Part shown: positions 1 to 6,581 of the stretch, piece after piece | Layout: the number at the start of each line of letters is the position of its first letter | Numbering within the stretch: the first letter of the stretch is position 1 | NCBI GenBank assembly: GCA_021781095.1 | Contig: JAJXXM010000406.1 | Span: forward strand, 1 to 12,081 | Direction: 5' to 3' | DNA from: a bacterium | GTDB lineage: Bacteria; Eremiobacterota; Eremiobacteria; Baltobacterales; Baltobacteraceae | Length of the DNA: 12,081 nucleotides | Notes under the pieces: generated by a model | The model's database searches: none | What the model was told of the DNA's origin: nothing | Seen by the model: only the letters and a program-made list of their open reading frames with translations | Position numbers and translations under genes: made by a program

Positions 1-643
1 GACCGACGTCGTAATCGCTGATCAACGAGATATTCGCGTAACAGATCTCGAGTTCGCGCGCGAGATAGGATTCGGGATACTGGGTCATGTTGATGACCTC
101 CCATCCCTGGCTCTGGAACCACTTCGATTCGGCGCGCGTCGAAAAACGAGGCCCTTGAATGACGACGACGGTTCCGCGCTCGTGCGTTTCGATGCCGAGT
201 TCGACCAACGATTTCACGGCGATGCCGCGTAGCGTCGGGCAATAGGGGTCGGCGAAGGAGACGTGCGTCGTTACGGGTCCGTCGAAAAAGGTGTCGCGGC
301 GCCCGGTCGTGCGATCGACGACCTGATCGGCGACGACCATCGAGCCGGGCTTGACGTGCGTTGCGAGCGAGCCGCATGCCGTCGGCGCGATGATGCGCGA
401 TACGCCGAGCATTTTCATCGCGTACAAATTCGCGCGATAGTTGATCGCCTGCGGTGGAAAGCGATGGTCTTTCCCGTGGCGGGGAAGGAAGGCGACGCGT
501 TTCCCCGCGATCTCACCGAGCGCAACGCGATCGCTCGGTGCGCCGTACGGCGTTTCGATCCAAAGTTCGCGCGCATTTTCGATGAGCGAATAGAATCCGG
601 ATCCGCCGAAAACGCCGATATCTGCTTGTTCGTTCGTCTGCAT
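1..643 (-). CDS. mtnP: S-methyl-5'-thioadenosine phosphorylase, C-terminus beyond the window
   Basis: Phosphorolysis of 5'-methylthioadenosine to adenine and methylthioribose-1-phosphate, in the cytosol, feeding methionine and purine salvage after polyamine or related synthesis. The 214 visible residues follow the MTAP/PNP family order: phosphate-loop start GVFGGSGFY (residues 10-18), TPYGAPSD (31-38), RHG (55-57), the TACGS block (88-92), QVVDRTTGR (107-115), GPRFSTRAES (164-173), INMTQYPE (184-191) and ISDYD (208-212). Asp210 and Asp212 are the pair that in MTAPs recognises the 6-amino group of adenine; methylthioinosine phosphorylases lack it, so an adenine nucleoside substrate is likely (inference). 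The ATG at 641-643 is chosen because homology begins right after it; no strong Shine-Dalgarno is visible. The family is usually about 260-295 residues, so roughly 50-80 residues lie left of the window. It is divergent from the NTF2-like gene with only 37 bp between starts; a TTGAAA box at 689-694 could be a -35. Confidence 0.95.
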   Translation of the reverse strand, partial: MQTNEQADIGVFGGSGFYSLIENARELWIETPYGAPSDRVALGEIAGKRVAFLPRHGKDHRFPPQAINYRANLYAMKMLGVSRIIAPTACGSLATHVKPGSMVVADQVVDRTTGRRDTFFDGPVTTHVSFADPYCPTLRGIAVKSLVELGIETHERGTVVVIQGPRFSTRAESKWFQSQGWEVINMTQYPESYLARELEICYANISLISDYDVG

Positions 644-680
644 GAGTTGCAGATTCGTGAGGAGAATCGACGACCCTGCG
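644..680. promoter_or_regulatory. 37-bp divergent gap between mtnP and NTF2-like gene 1, with plus-strand ribosome site
   Basis: The gap holds GAGGAG at 659-664, a plausible but distant (16 nt) Shine-Dalgarno for the ATG at 681. It is too short for two complete promoters, so the promoter of each gene must extend into the other's coding region. For mtnP a TTGAAA on the minus strand (689-694) lies 18 nt from a poor -10-like TCGATT (665-670). I see no convincing plus-strand promoter. Promoter assignments here are weak. Confidence 0.35.
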
Positions 681-1115
681 ATGTTCGTTTTCAAACACCT
701 ACTGCTCGCTGCGGTGACGGCATTCGGCCCGAGCCTCTATCGGGCGCAATGCAACGCTTTACTAGCGGGCAACCTTTCGTCGTACGCGGCGACGCTCGCA
801 CCGAGCTATCGCTTCGTCGACCTGGGCGGTCGGCTCGAGACACGCGCGCAGGTCCTCGCGACGTTCGCGCGGTGGTTTCAATCCGGGAGCGGCCGAATCG
901 AGCGTTGCCGTGCGAGCGCACCGAGCGAGCGCCCCTCGCCGACGGGCGTCTCCGTGCCGCTCCATATCGTCGAGACCTTTGCCGTCGCGATTCCCGGTGC
1001 TGGCACGCGGAACTACAGGGTCGACCTTCATGCAGTCGAGCGCTGGGAGTTGATCGGCGCGCGCTGGCGTGCGGTGGAGAGCGTGGTTCGGAGGCGGAGC
1101 GTCACGCCGCTCTGA
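681..1115 (+). CDS. Small NTF2/SnoaL-like protein with N-terminal signal or anchor (copy 1)
   Basis: 144 residues. A short hydrophobic N-terminus (MFVFKHLLLAAVTAFG) suggests export or a membrane anchor; no clear signal-peptidase site is visible. The rest reads like an NTF2/SnoaL/DUF4440-type alpha-beta cone: an opening helix with YRAQC (20-24), a phrase resembling the family's 'F...dpdG...gr..i...f' around residues 34-66, Cys76, and a closing strand with Trp122 and Trp129. Such folds bind small ligands or act as accessory domains; no catalytic residues can be named. The open frame continues upstream to an ATG at 642, but ATG 681 is preferred because it begins the hydrophobic segment and avoids overlapping the mtnP start. 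Neighbour 1207-1743 is a probable paralogue: both have a YxxQC motif, a second Cys exactly 52 residues later, and a Trp pair 7 residues apart. Probably co-transcribed with it across a 91-nt gap. Family assignment rests on pattern, not on a search. Confidence 0.65.
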   Translation: MFVFKHLLLAAVTAFGPSLYRAQCNALLAGNLSSYAATLAPSYRFVDLGGRLETRAQVLATFARWFQSGSGRIERCRASAPSERPSPTGVSVPLHIVETFAVAIPGAGTRNYRVDLHAVERWELIGARWRAVESVVRRRSVTPL

Positions 1116-1189
1116 TCCGTTCGCTCGCCCCGGACGAGGCGGAACCTCCTCCTCCGGCCCCGAATGGAGGGCTCGCACCCTTACTCTTT

Positions 1190-1194
1190 GGAGG
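1190..1194 (+). promoter_or_regulatory. Shine-Dalgarno (GGAGG) supporting the GTG start at 1207
   Basis: GGAGG lies 12 nt before the GTG at 1207. Starting there gives a clean n-h-c signal peptide at once. The ATG at 1069 would add 46 residues of low-complexity arginine-rich sequence overlapping the previous gene. Confidence 0.55.
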
Positions 1195-1206
1195 TTCCTC
1201 ACACTC

Positions 1207-1743
1207 GTGCTTATACGTGGACTTTCGATTCTTTTGGCGGGTATCGTCCTGAGCGCAGGCATCGCCAAGAGCGCACGCGCCGCCGCGCCCGCACCGCTCC
1301 CCCCGGCGATCTCGGCCGCGATCTCGGCGGCGTACGCCAACCAGTGCTCGCTGTTGAAAAACACCGATATCGACGGCTTTAGTAAAACCTTCACGAACCA
1401 CTGGGTTGAGAACGATCCGAACGGAACGAAGGTAACGAAAGCGCAGGCGATCGGTGCGATCAAACAACAGGTCGCAATGATGGGCCTCACGCTGACCGAT
1501 TGCGCTGCGACGATCTCGAGCGGTTCGGTCAGTCCCGACGGCAATACCGTAACGGTCAACGTCGAGCAGTCCGCCGACGGCACCGTCGCCGCGCAGAGCG
1601 GGACCGCGCCGATTCAAGTGAGTACGCGGGAGACCGACGTGTGGGTGAAACGCGGAGCGAACTGGCTACAGAGTGCGTCGACGATTTTGAAGAACACGAT
1701 CATGCTCAACGGGCAGGTCGTCCAACAGTCGGGAAGCCGCTAG
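1207..1743 (+). CDS. Secreted NTF2/SnoaL-like protein (copy 2)
   Basis: 178 residues from the GTG at 1207. Residues 1-27 form a textbook signal peptide: Arg4, a hydrophobic run to about residue 20, then an Ala-rich cleavage zone near SARAAAP. The mature part resembles the DUF4440/SnoaL-like NTF2 superfamily: helix 36-52 with YANQC (43-47), Phe/Trp-rich turn TNHWVENDPNG (63-73), helix TKAQAIGAIKQQV (77-89), then antiparallel strands with Cys99, the DGNTVTVNVE strand (111-120), DVWVKRGANW (144-153) and a closing strand. Expected in the periplasm or outside the cell; ligand or activity unknown. Cys47 and Cys99 could form a disulfide, and the same two Cys with identical 52-residue spacing occur in the upstream copy. 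The stop is 15 bp from the end of the convergent bifunctional-nuclease gene, and a 12-bp inverted repeat 31 nt past the stop may end transcription. Confident as a gene, moderately so on the fold. Confidence 0.75.
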   Translation: MLIRGLSILLAGIVLSAGIAKSARAAAPAPLPPAISAAISAAYANQCSLLKNTDIDGFSKTFTNHWVENDPNGTKVTKAQAIGAIKQQVAMMGLTLTDCAATISSGSVSPDGNTVTVNVEQSADGTVAAQSGTAPIQVSTRETDVWVKRGANWLQSASTILKNTIMLNGQVVQQSGSR

Positions 1744-1758
1744 CGCGGCGATACTCGC

Positions 1759-2235
1759 CTAACGGTTGAAATCGCTCGGTTTAAGATTGTCGAGAAACTT
1801 CTTAAACCGAGAGAGATCCTCTTCGTCGCCCTCGCCGTTTTCATCGCGGCTCTCTTCGAGTACGATTTTGTCGGTAACGTAAATCGGCGCTTTCGCGCGC
1901 AATGCGAGCGCGATGCCGTCGGAGGGACGCGCGTCGATCTCTTTGAGTTCGCCGCCGGCGCGGACGACGAGTTTGGCGAAAAACGTCGAGTCGCGAATAT
2001 CGTGAATGACGACCTGTTCGATCGTTCCCTCCAACGTTTCGACGATGGAGAGCATGAGATCGTGCGAGAGCGGGCGCGGAGCGTGCCCGCCTTCGAGAAC
2101 GTGTGAGATCGCCGCGGCTTCGAACGGCCCGATGAGAATCGGTAAAAAGTGCATGCCGTCGACCGCCTTGAGAATAACGACCGGTTCGTGGGTGAGCAAA
2201 TCGATTCCGAGCTTGTCGACCTTCATCTGGCGCAT
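1759..2235 (-). CDS. Bifunctional nuclease (DUF151/BFN) domain protein
   Basis: 158 residues. The BFN domain (Pfam DUF151) fills residues 4-126: KVDKLGIDLLTHEPVVILK (5-23), the LPILIGPFEAAAI block (31-43), a helix-rich middle (56-69), and the signature DARPSDGIALALR (101-113) followed by PIYVTDKI. An acidic linker (127-141) leads to a short C-terminal helix ending KPSDF (152-156), as in many bacterial members. Family members have been reported to have DNase/RNase activity in plants and some bacteria, but the bacterial role is poorly defined, and activity is not shown here. No signal peptide: cytosolic. The start is ambiguous: ATG 2233-2235 or the in-frame ATG at 2224-2226 (Met4), the latter with an AGGG about 10 nt upstream. 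Divergent from ychF, convergent with the NTF2-like pair. The last codons contain a 12-bp perfect inverted repeat. Confidence 0.92.
   Translation of the reverse strand: MRQMKVDKLGIDLLTHEPVVILKAVDGMHFLPILIGPFEAAAISHVLEGGHAPRPLSHDLMLSIVETLEGTIEQVVIHDIRDSTFFAKLVVRAGGELKEIDARPSDGIALALRAKAPIYVTDKIVLEESRDENGEGDEEDLSRFKKFLDNLKPSDFNR
1775..1811. repeat. 12-bp perfect inverted repeat in the 3' end of the nuclease gene; possible terminator
   Basis: Arms CTCGGTTTAAGA (1775-1786) and TCTTAAACCGAG (1800-1811) are exact reverse complements around a 13-nt loop. They lie in the convergent junction: inside the last codons of the minus-strand nuclease gene and 31 nt beyond the stop of NTF2-like gene 2. The stem has moderate GC and no U-run follows on either strand, so an intrinsic terminator is only possible. 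The arms encode the conserved tail (RFK and LKPS residues), so chance from codon choice is a real alternative. Confidence 0.5.
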
Positions 2236-2300
2236 ACCCTGGAGTAATCCTACGTGAGGCAGGCTTTCCCTGGCATGGGCGGAAGCGAAGCCGACTTGTC
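2236..2300. promoter_or_regulatory. 65-bp divergent intergenic region between the BFN gene and ychF
   Basis: Both genes start outward from this gap, so it should hold promoter elements for both. On the minus strand a TAGGAT that could act as a -10 lies about 11 nt before ATG 2235, without a recognisable -35. On the plus strand I see neither a clear -10 nor a good Shine-Dalgarno before ATG 2301. The call rests on gene orientation rather than motifs. Confidence 0.35.
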
Positions 2301-3395
2301 ATGGCACTCTCTTGCGGCATCGTCGGGCTTCCCAATGTCGGGAAATCCACCATCTTTAACGCGCTGACGCGTTCGGCGCAGGCATTGGCGGCGAACTACC
2401 CCTTTGCAACGATCGAACCCAACGTCGGCGAGGTCGCCGTCCCCGACGAGCGGCTCGGGGTGCTCCAAGAGCTCGTCAACGCTCGCCGCATCGTGCCGAC
2501 CACGGTGCGCTTCGTCGATATCGCCGGGCTCGTCCGAGGGGCGAGCACGGGGCAAGGGCTCGGCAACGCCTTCCTGAGCCACATTCGCGAGACCGACGCG
2601 ATCGCGATGGTCGTGCGATGCTTCGACGACGCCAACGTGACCCACGTGGAAGGGGGCCCCGATCCGGCGCGCGACATCGAGATCATCGCCATCGAACTCG
2701 CGCTCGCCGACCTTGCCACAATGCGCAAGCGTCTCGAGCGCCTGGAGCGCGAGGCGCGCTCGAACCCCAAGCTTCGTCCGAGTTATGAAGCCGCCGCCCG
2801 TTTGACGGCGGCCCTCGAGGAAGGGAGGCCGGCGCGTGCCTTTCCCGAGGGCTCGCTCGAGCGCGAGGTCGCCCGAGAGAGCTTTCTGATCACGGTGAAG
2901 CCGCTGCTCTACGTCGCCAACGTCGATGAAGGGCAGATCGCGACGGAGGGGCCCTATGTCGCGGCGGTGCGGAGGGTCGCCGAGAGCGAAGGGGCGCAGG
3001 TCGTGTTGCTCTGCGGCAAGATCGAGGCGGAATTTGCGGGGCTCTCCGACGAGGAAGCGCGCGCCTTCTGCGACGAGCTCGGCATCGCGCGCCGCGGGCT
3101 CGACGAACTCGCACTCGCCGCCTTCGAAACCCTAGGGCTGATGACGTTCCTGACCGCAGGGGAGCAGGAGGTCCGCGCCTGGACGATCGAGCGCGGCACG
3201 AAAGCCCCGCAGGCCGCCGGAAAGATTCACAGCGACATCGAGCGCGGATTCATTCGCGCCGAGATCGTCAGCTACGAGGACTATGCCGAGTACAAAACCA
3301 TGGATGCCATTCGGGCCGCCGGGCGGCTGCGGAGCGAAGGCAAAGAGTACGTCATGCAAGAGGGTGACGTCGTCAATTTTCGCTTCAACGTCTAG
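2301..3395 (+). CDS. ychF: Redox- and translation-associated P-loop ATPase YchF (OLA1 family)
   Basis: 364 residues, the usual length for this family. It is an Obg-related P-loop NTPase that binds ribosomes and hydrolyses ATP in preference to GTP; roles in translation and oxidative-stress response are described for homologues. Visible elements: G1/Walker A GLPNVGKST (9-17), the Pro/Thr-containing switch region around 60-68, G3 DIAGLVRGAS (73-82), then a coiled-coil-rich helical insert with ERLEREARSNPKL (about 145-158). NVDE (207-210) replaces the GTPase NKxD motif and marks the ATP-preferring YchF group. A C-terminal TGS domain follows (about 280-364), including the AAGKIHSDIERGFIRAEI block and ending VVNFRFNV. 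The ATG at 2301 sits immediately before the conserved CGIVGLPN start. It is divergent from the BFN gene; gdhA follows 118 nt downstream on the same strand, so partial co-transcription is possible. Confidence 0.98.
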   Translation: MALSCGIVGLPNVGKSTIFNALTRSAQALAANYPFATIEPNVGEVAVPDERLGVLQELVNARRIVPTTVRFVDIAGLVRGASTGQGLGNAFLSHIRETDAIAMVVRCFDDANVTHVEGGPDPARDIEIIAIELALADLATMRKRLERLEREARSNPKLRPSYEAAARLTAALEEGRPARAFPEGSLEREVARESFLITVKPLLYVANVDEGQIATEGPYVAAVRRVAESEGAQVVLLCGKIEAEFAGLSDEEARAFCDELGIARRGLDELALAAFETLGLMTFLTAGEQEVRAWTIERGTKAPQAAGKIHSDIERGFIRAEIVSYEDYAEYKTMDAIRAAGRLRSEGKEYVMQEGDVVNFRFNV

Positions 3396-3513
3396 CTGGT
3401 TGGTATACCTAGCATCTGCGACCTAAGTGCTCCAGGAACCGCATGGAGCGAGCGCAAACGTGAGTCGGGTTTGCTCTTTGCGCACATAAAGTTTTAGGAG
3501 GCACCAGGTTTCT
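3396..3513 (+). promoter_or_regulatory. Leader of the glutamate dehydrogenase gene with alternative stem-loops and a strong ribosome site
   Basis: The 118-nt gap after ychF holds AGGAGG (3496-3501), 12 nt before ATG 3514. Upstream, GCGCAAA (3452-3458) can pair with TTTGCGC (3477-3483). The overlapping GCAAAC (3454-3459) can instead pair with GTTTGC (3469-3474). These two pairings exclude each other. An 8-bp palindrome GGTATACC lies at 3402-3409. I see no convincing sigma-70 promoter pair. Whether the stems regulate anything is unknown. Confidence 0.4.
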
Positions 3514-4773
3514 ATGAGCACCTCGCCCCGCGATGTCTCGGTCTTTGGCGACGGGATCACCTACTTCAAGGAAGCGGCGGATATTCTCGAGCTCGATGCG
3601 GGAATGCGACTCATTCTCACGCATCCGGCTCGCCAGATCATCTTTTCGATCCCGTTCCAGCGCGACACCGGAGAGTTCGAGGTCTTCACCGGATATCGCG
3701 TGCAGTATAGTTTCGCGCGCGGCGCGGCGAAGGGCGGCATCCGCTATCATCCCGGCGTCACGCTCGATGAAGTGACGGCGCTCGCATTCTGGATGACGTG
3801 GAAGTGCGCGGTCGTCGATCTTCCCTTCGGCGGAGCGAAGGGCGGCGTTACCTGCGATCCCGCGACGCTCTCCATGAACGAACTCGAACGCATCACGCGC
3901 CGGTATGCCGCCGAACTCGTCGAGGTCGTCGGCCCCGATAAAGACGTTCCGGCTCCCGACGTCAACACGACTCCGCAAATCATGGCGTGGTTCATGGATA
4001 CCTACTCGATGCACGTGCGTCAGAACGTCCCCGGCGTCGTTACCGGCAAACCGCTGGAAATCGGCGGCTCGCGCGGACGCGTCGAAGCGACCGGGCGCGG
4101 CGTGACGATCTGCGCGCTCGATCAGATGGCGAAGATGGGGTTGAAGCCGGAGCAGAGCAGCATTGCGATTCAAGGCTTCGGCAACGTCGGCATGTATGCC
4201 GCAAAGCTCTTCGCCGAACGCGGCTGCAAGATCGTCGGGATCTCCGACGTCACCGGCGCCTACTACAACGAGAAAGGCATCGATGTCGCAGCGGCGATGA
4301 AGCACACCGCCGAGCATCGTTCGCTCGACGGCTTCAAGGGCGGCGACAAGATCAGTAACAGCGAGTTGCTGACCGCTTCGTGCGACGTGCTCGTGCCGGC
4401 CGCGCTGGAGAAGGTCTTTACCGCCGATAATGCCGCGCAGGTGAAGGCGAAGCTGATCGTCGAGGGCGCGAACGGCCCGACCACTCCCGAAGCTGCAAAT
4501 ATCTTTAGAGAGCGCGGCGTCATCGTGATTCCCGATATTATGGCGAACGCCGGCGGCGTGACCGTCTCGTATTTCGAGTGGGTCCAAGATCGCATGGGGT
4601 ATTTCTGGAAAGAATCCGAGGTGAACGAGCGTCTCGAAGATACACTACTCGAGAACCTCCATCGCATCCAAGACTTCGCCAAGACGCACAACACCACGTT
4701 GCGCATCGCGGCGTACTCGATCGCGATCGATCGCGTCGTGAAAGCACTGCGCCTGCGCGGGATCTACGCGTAG
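3514..4773 (+). CDS. gdhA: Glu/Leu/Phe/Val dehydrogenase, most likely glutamate dehydrogenase
   Basis: 419 residues, the length of small hexameric glutamate dehydrogenases. Reaction: reversible oxidative deamination of glutamate to 2-oxoglutarate and ammonium with NAD(P), in the cytosol, linking nitrogen and carbon metabolism. Domain I (to about 185) has the substrate-binding AAKGGIRYHPG (71-81), Lys97 and the catalytic-lysine motif PFGGAKGG (104-111, Lys109), and the PAPDVNT block (147-152) with Asp149. Domain II has RGRVEATGRGV (188-197), the Rossmann GFGNVG (221-226), VEGANGPTTPEA (317-327) and NAGGVTVSYFEW (345-356), followed by the C-terminal helix that packs back on domain I. Asp245 (ISD) near the end of the second Rossmann strand hints at NAD, but cofactor choice cannot be fixed by eye. 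The start has a strong AGGAGG. A perfect hairpin 21 nt after the stop ends the unit. Leucine or phenylalanine dehydrogenase is less likely given the length. Confidence 0.94.
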   Translation: MSTSPRDVSVFGDGITYFKEAADILELDAGMRLILTHPARQIIFSIPFQRDTGEFEVFTGYRVQYSFARGAAKGGIRYHPGVTLDEVTALAFWMTWKCAVVDLPFGGAKGGVTCDPATLSMNELERITRRYAAELVEVVGPDKDVPAPDVNTTPQIMAWFMDTYSMHVRQNVPGVVTGKPLEIGGSRGRVEATGRGVTICALDQMAKMGLKPEQSSIAIQGFGNVGMYAAKLFAERGCKIVGISDVTGAYYNEKGIDVAAAMKHTAEHRSLDGFKGGDKISNSELLTASCDVLVPAALEKVFTADNAAQVKAKLIVEGANGPTTPEAANIFRERGVIVIPDIMANAGGVTVSYFEWVQDRMGYFWKESEVNERLEDTLLENLHRIQDFAKTHNTTLRIAAYSIAIDRVVKALRLRGIYA

Positions 4774-4794
4774 AACCAGCGAGCCCCGGAAATA

Positions 4795-4834
4795 AAAGAA
4801 GCGGCCCGCCGACGTTTCGGCGGGCCGCTTCTTT
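4795..4834. terminator. Bidirectional intrinsic terminator, 18-bp perfect stem
   Basis: AAAGAAGCGGCCCGCCGA (4795-4812), loop CGTT (4813-4816), then the exact complement (4817-4834). The GC-rich 12-bp core is flanked by A-rich sequence on the left and T-rich on the right, so each strand reads core stem then U-rich tail: TTCTTTG on plus, and the better TTCTTTTATTT on minus. It sits between the convergent gdhA and SGNH hydrolase genes and should terminate both. Confidence 0.93.
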
Positions 4835-4849
4835 GCGTTCGTCCGAACG

Positions 4850-6565
4850 CTAGTGCTGTGCGAACGGATCGGGATAGAAGTATCCGGTTCCGTTGTACAC
4901 GTTGACGGGGCTGACGGGGTTGATCGTCGTTCCGTATGCCGTGTTGATGGTTTGGATAAAGGCGTTGGCGATGAGCGCGTAGCCCGTATCCGAGGGGTGC
5001 AAGCCGTCGAAGCTCAGGATGCCGCCGCCGAACCCGAGGGTGCAGCATTTGCCGGGGTTGATCGTGAGCGCTTGCAGGAAGTACGGGCTCGGATTCGCAC
5101 CGATCGCGCCCTTCCAGGAGAGGTTGTCTTCGAGGGTCTTCGTGTCGACGAGCGGCGTGTTCGTCGCCTGCGCGGCGGCGAGGATGCCGTTGTTGATGTT
5201 GTCGTTGACCGCTTGCACTTGCGCGGCCCACGCAGGCGTGAAGTAGTTACCGCCGAGCCCCGTGCCCGCTCCGTTCGGATCGAGCTTGAGCGCTCCGGTT
5301 AACGCCGTCGCCAGCGCGGTCGGATTTGCAAGCAGCGTCGGGTTCGCCTGGATGACGGCACCGAGCGTCTCGATGGTGGTGAGCATGCCGGTCTCCGTGA
5401 GATAGCCCGGCGTGCTGGTCGTGGCGCCTAAACCGTAGGCGTTGGAGACGGCAACGACGAGGCTCTGTGCCTCGGGGAGCGTGATCGGCAGCGCCGGGCT
5501 CTGCGAGGTGGCGAAGAGCTCGATCGTGCAAGCCGCGTTGGCCTGGATATCGCAGACCGAGGGCTGCAACGTCGGGGCGAGTTCGGCGGTGAGCACCGCC
5601 GGGTCTTGAACGGTGAAGAATTGCGGAGCGACGAGAATATCGGGGATATTCGCTACCACAACCTTGGCACCGGAGGCCTTGAGTTGATTGATGATGGTGG
5701 TGATATCGCTCTGGACCTGGGCGACGCTGGTATCATCACCCTGCCACTGTCCGGCGCTGAAGGCGTACTTCAGCAGGTCGTTCGCGCCGAGCCAGACCGT
5801 CGCGAGCGTCGGTTTCAGGGAGACCGCCGCCGAGAGCGGGGTCAACGAGGAACCGAGGTTCGTGAAGCCGTGGAGCACGGGCCAGAAATCCTCGCTCTCG
5901 CCGCCGACGACGCCTTGAACCGCGGCGGGAATGCCGGGGATCGACGCGCAGCTGGGGACGAGCGGTTGGTGCATCGCGATCTCTTCGTGGATGGTGAGCC
6001 CGGGGATGCCGAGGTCCATCGGCGTTCCGCTCGGGTTGACCAGGGCCGTCGCGACCGTCGAGAGGCTATAGGCCGCTTGATCGTTTGCTTTGCAGCCCGC
6101 GCCGGGTGCGGTGCCGAAGAGCGGGCCGAATTCGAGCCCGCCGGTGAGCGCCGGATTTGCGGGCACGAGTTCGTTACCGATACCCGGCCCCGCGATAAGC
6201 GGAAGCGGGCTCGTCGGGCCGGCCATTAACAGCGGGCTGAACGGTGCGCCGGTCACTGCGGTCTGCGCTTGTTCGTAGAGGAGCGACCACCAGCCGTTCT
6301 CTTGGCCGAACGGCGCCGGTGCGCCGGCGTACGGCGTGCCGGTGAGAAGCGGGTTCGGGACGTTCGTTGCGCCGAGCCATCCTGCCGACTGATAGCCGGC
6401 GGTCAGGCTGTCGCCGACGCCGACGATGCGGGAGAGAATGTTCGGGGCAGCCGAGGGGCCCGGAGCCGGGATCGTCGAGGCGCTGTTGCCGCCACCGCCG
6501 CCGCAAGCCGCGAGCGCGGCCATGGCGACCAGGGCGAATGCGCGTTGGAGATGCTTGATCTTCAT
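4850..6565 (-). CDS. Large SGNH/GDSL-family hydrolase lipoprotein
   Basis: 571 residues. A type II signal peptide with lipobox LAAC (18-21) makes Cys21 the lipid anchor, followed by a poly-Gly/Ser/Pro linker (22-42). No Asp at +2, so outer-membrane sorting is expected if the Lol +2 rule holds. SGNH blocks: I, VGVGDSLTAGY (48-58, nucleophile Ser53); III, GANDLL (260-265, Asn262); V, DGLHPSD (520-526, Asp520 and His523). Likely an esterase, lipase or acylhydrolase; substrate unknown. SGNH cores are about 200-250 residues, so the long stretches between blocks I and III (about 200) and III and V (about 250) are large insertions. Cys507-Cys508 lie just before the catalytic Asp-His. ATG 6563-6565 is preferred over 6574 because AAGGA (6574-6578) is then 8 nt upstream. 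The barrel gene ends 16 bp upstream: same operon. A lipid-processing role with that barrel is inference. Confidence 0.92.
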   Translation of the reverse strand: MKIKHLQRAFALVAMAALAACGGGGGNSASTIPAPGPSAAPNILSRIVGVGDSLTAGYQSAGWLGATNVPNPLLTGTPYAGAPAPFGQENGWWSLLYEQAQTAVTGAPFSPLLMAGPTSPLPLIAGPGIGNELVPANPALTGGLEFGPLFGTAPGAGCKANDQAAYSLSTVATALVNPSGTPMDLGIPGLTIHEEIAMHQPLVPSCASIPGIPAAVQGVVGGESEDFWPVLHGFTNLGSSLTPLSAAVSLKPTLATVWLGANDLLKYAFSAGQWQGDDTSVAQVQSDITTIINQLKASGAKVVVANIPDILVAPQFFTVQDPAVLTAELAPTLQPSVCDIQANAACTIELFATSQSPALPITLPEAQSLVVAVSNAYGLGATTSTPGYLTETGMLTTIETLGAVIQANPTLLANPTALATALTGALKLDPNGAGTGLGGNYFTPAWAAQVQAVNDNINNGILAAAQATNTPLVDTKTLEDNLSWKGAIGANPSPYFLQALTINPGKCCTLGFGGGILSFDGLHPSDTGYALIANAFIQTINTAYGTTINPVSPVNVYNGTGYFYPDPFAQH

Positions 6566-6573
6566 CGTTCTCA

Positions 6574-6578
6574 TCCTT
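6574..6578 (-). promoter_or_regulatory. Shine-Dalgarno (AAGGA) that fixes the SGNH lipoprotein start
   Basis: AAGGA on the minus strand sits 8 nt before the ATG at 6563-6565 and overlaps the alternative ATG at 6572-6574, which would have no room for a ribosome site. It lies between the barrel gene's stop (6582-6584) and the lipoprotein start, supporting coupled expression. Confidence 0.7.
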
Positions 6579-6581
6579 GCC

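Noticed and set aside
1069..1206. Upstream ATG extension of NTF2-like gene 2
   Set aside because: It adds 46 Arg/Gly/Ser-rich residues before the signal peptide and overlaps the previous gene; the GTG at 1207 with GGAGG upstream is better.
263..1252. 329-residue plus-strand open frame
   Set aside because: It overlaps mtnP and both NTF2-like genes, is Arg/Ala-rich with no motif, and is a frame shadow of high-GC coding DNA.
762..1583. 273-residue minus-strand open frame opposite the NTF2-like genes
   Set aside because: Low-complexity, Arg/Ala/Pro-rich composition with no recognisable domain, while the plus strand has signal peptides, ribosome site and paralogy.
3402..3409. GGTATACC palindrome as a regulator site or terminator
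   Set aside because: An 8-bp palindrome occurs by chance often enough, and no flanking promoter or repeat supports it.
3409..4587. 392-residue minus-strand open frame opposite gdhA
   Set aside because: It is antisense to a clear glutamate dehydrogenase; the His/Arg/Asp/Ala-rich content is typical of reverse-strand shadows in GC-rich genes.
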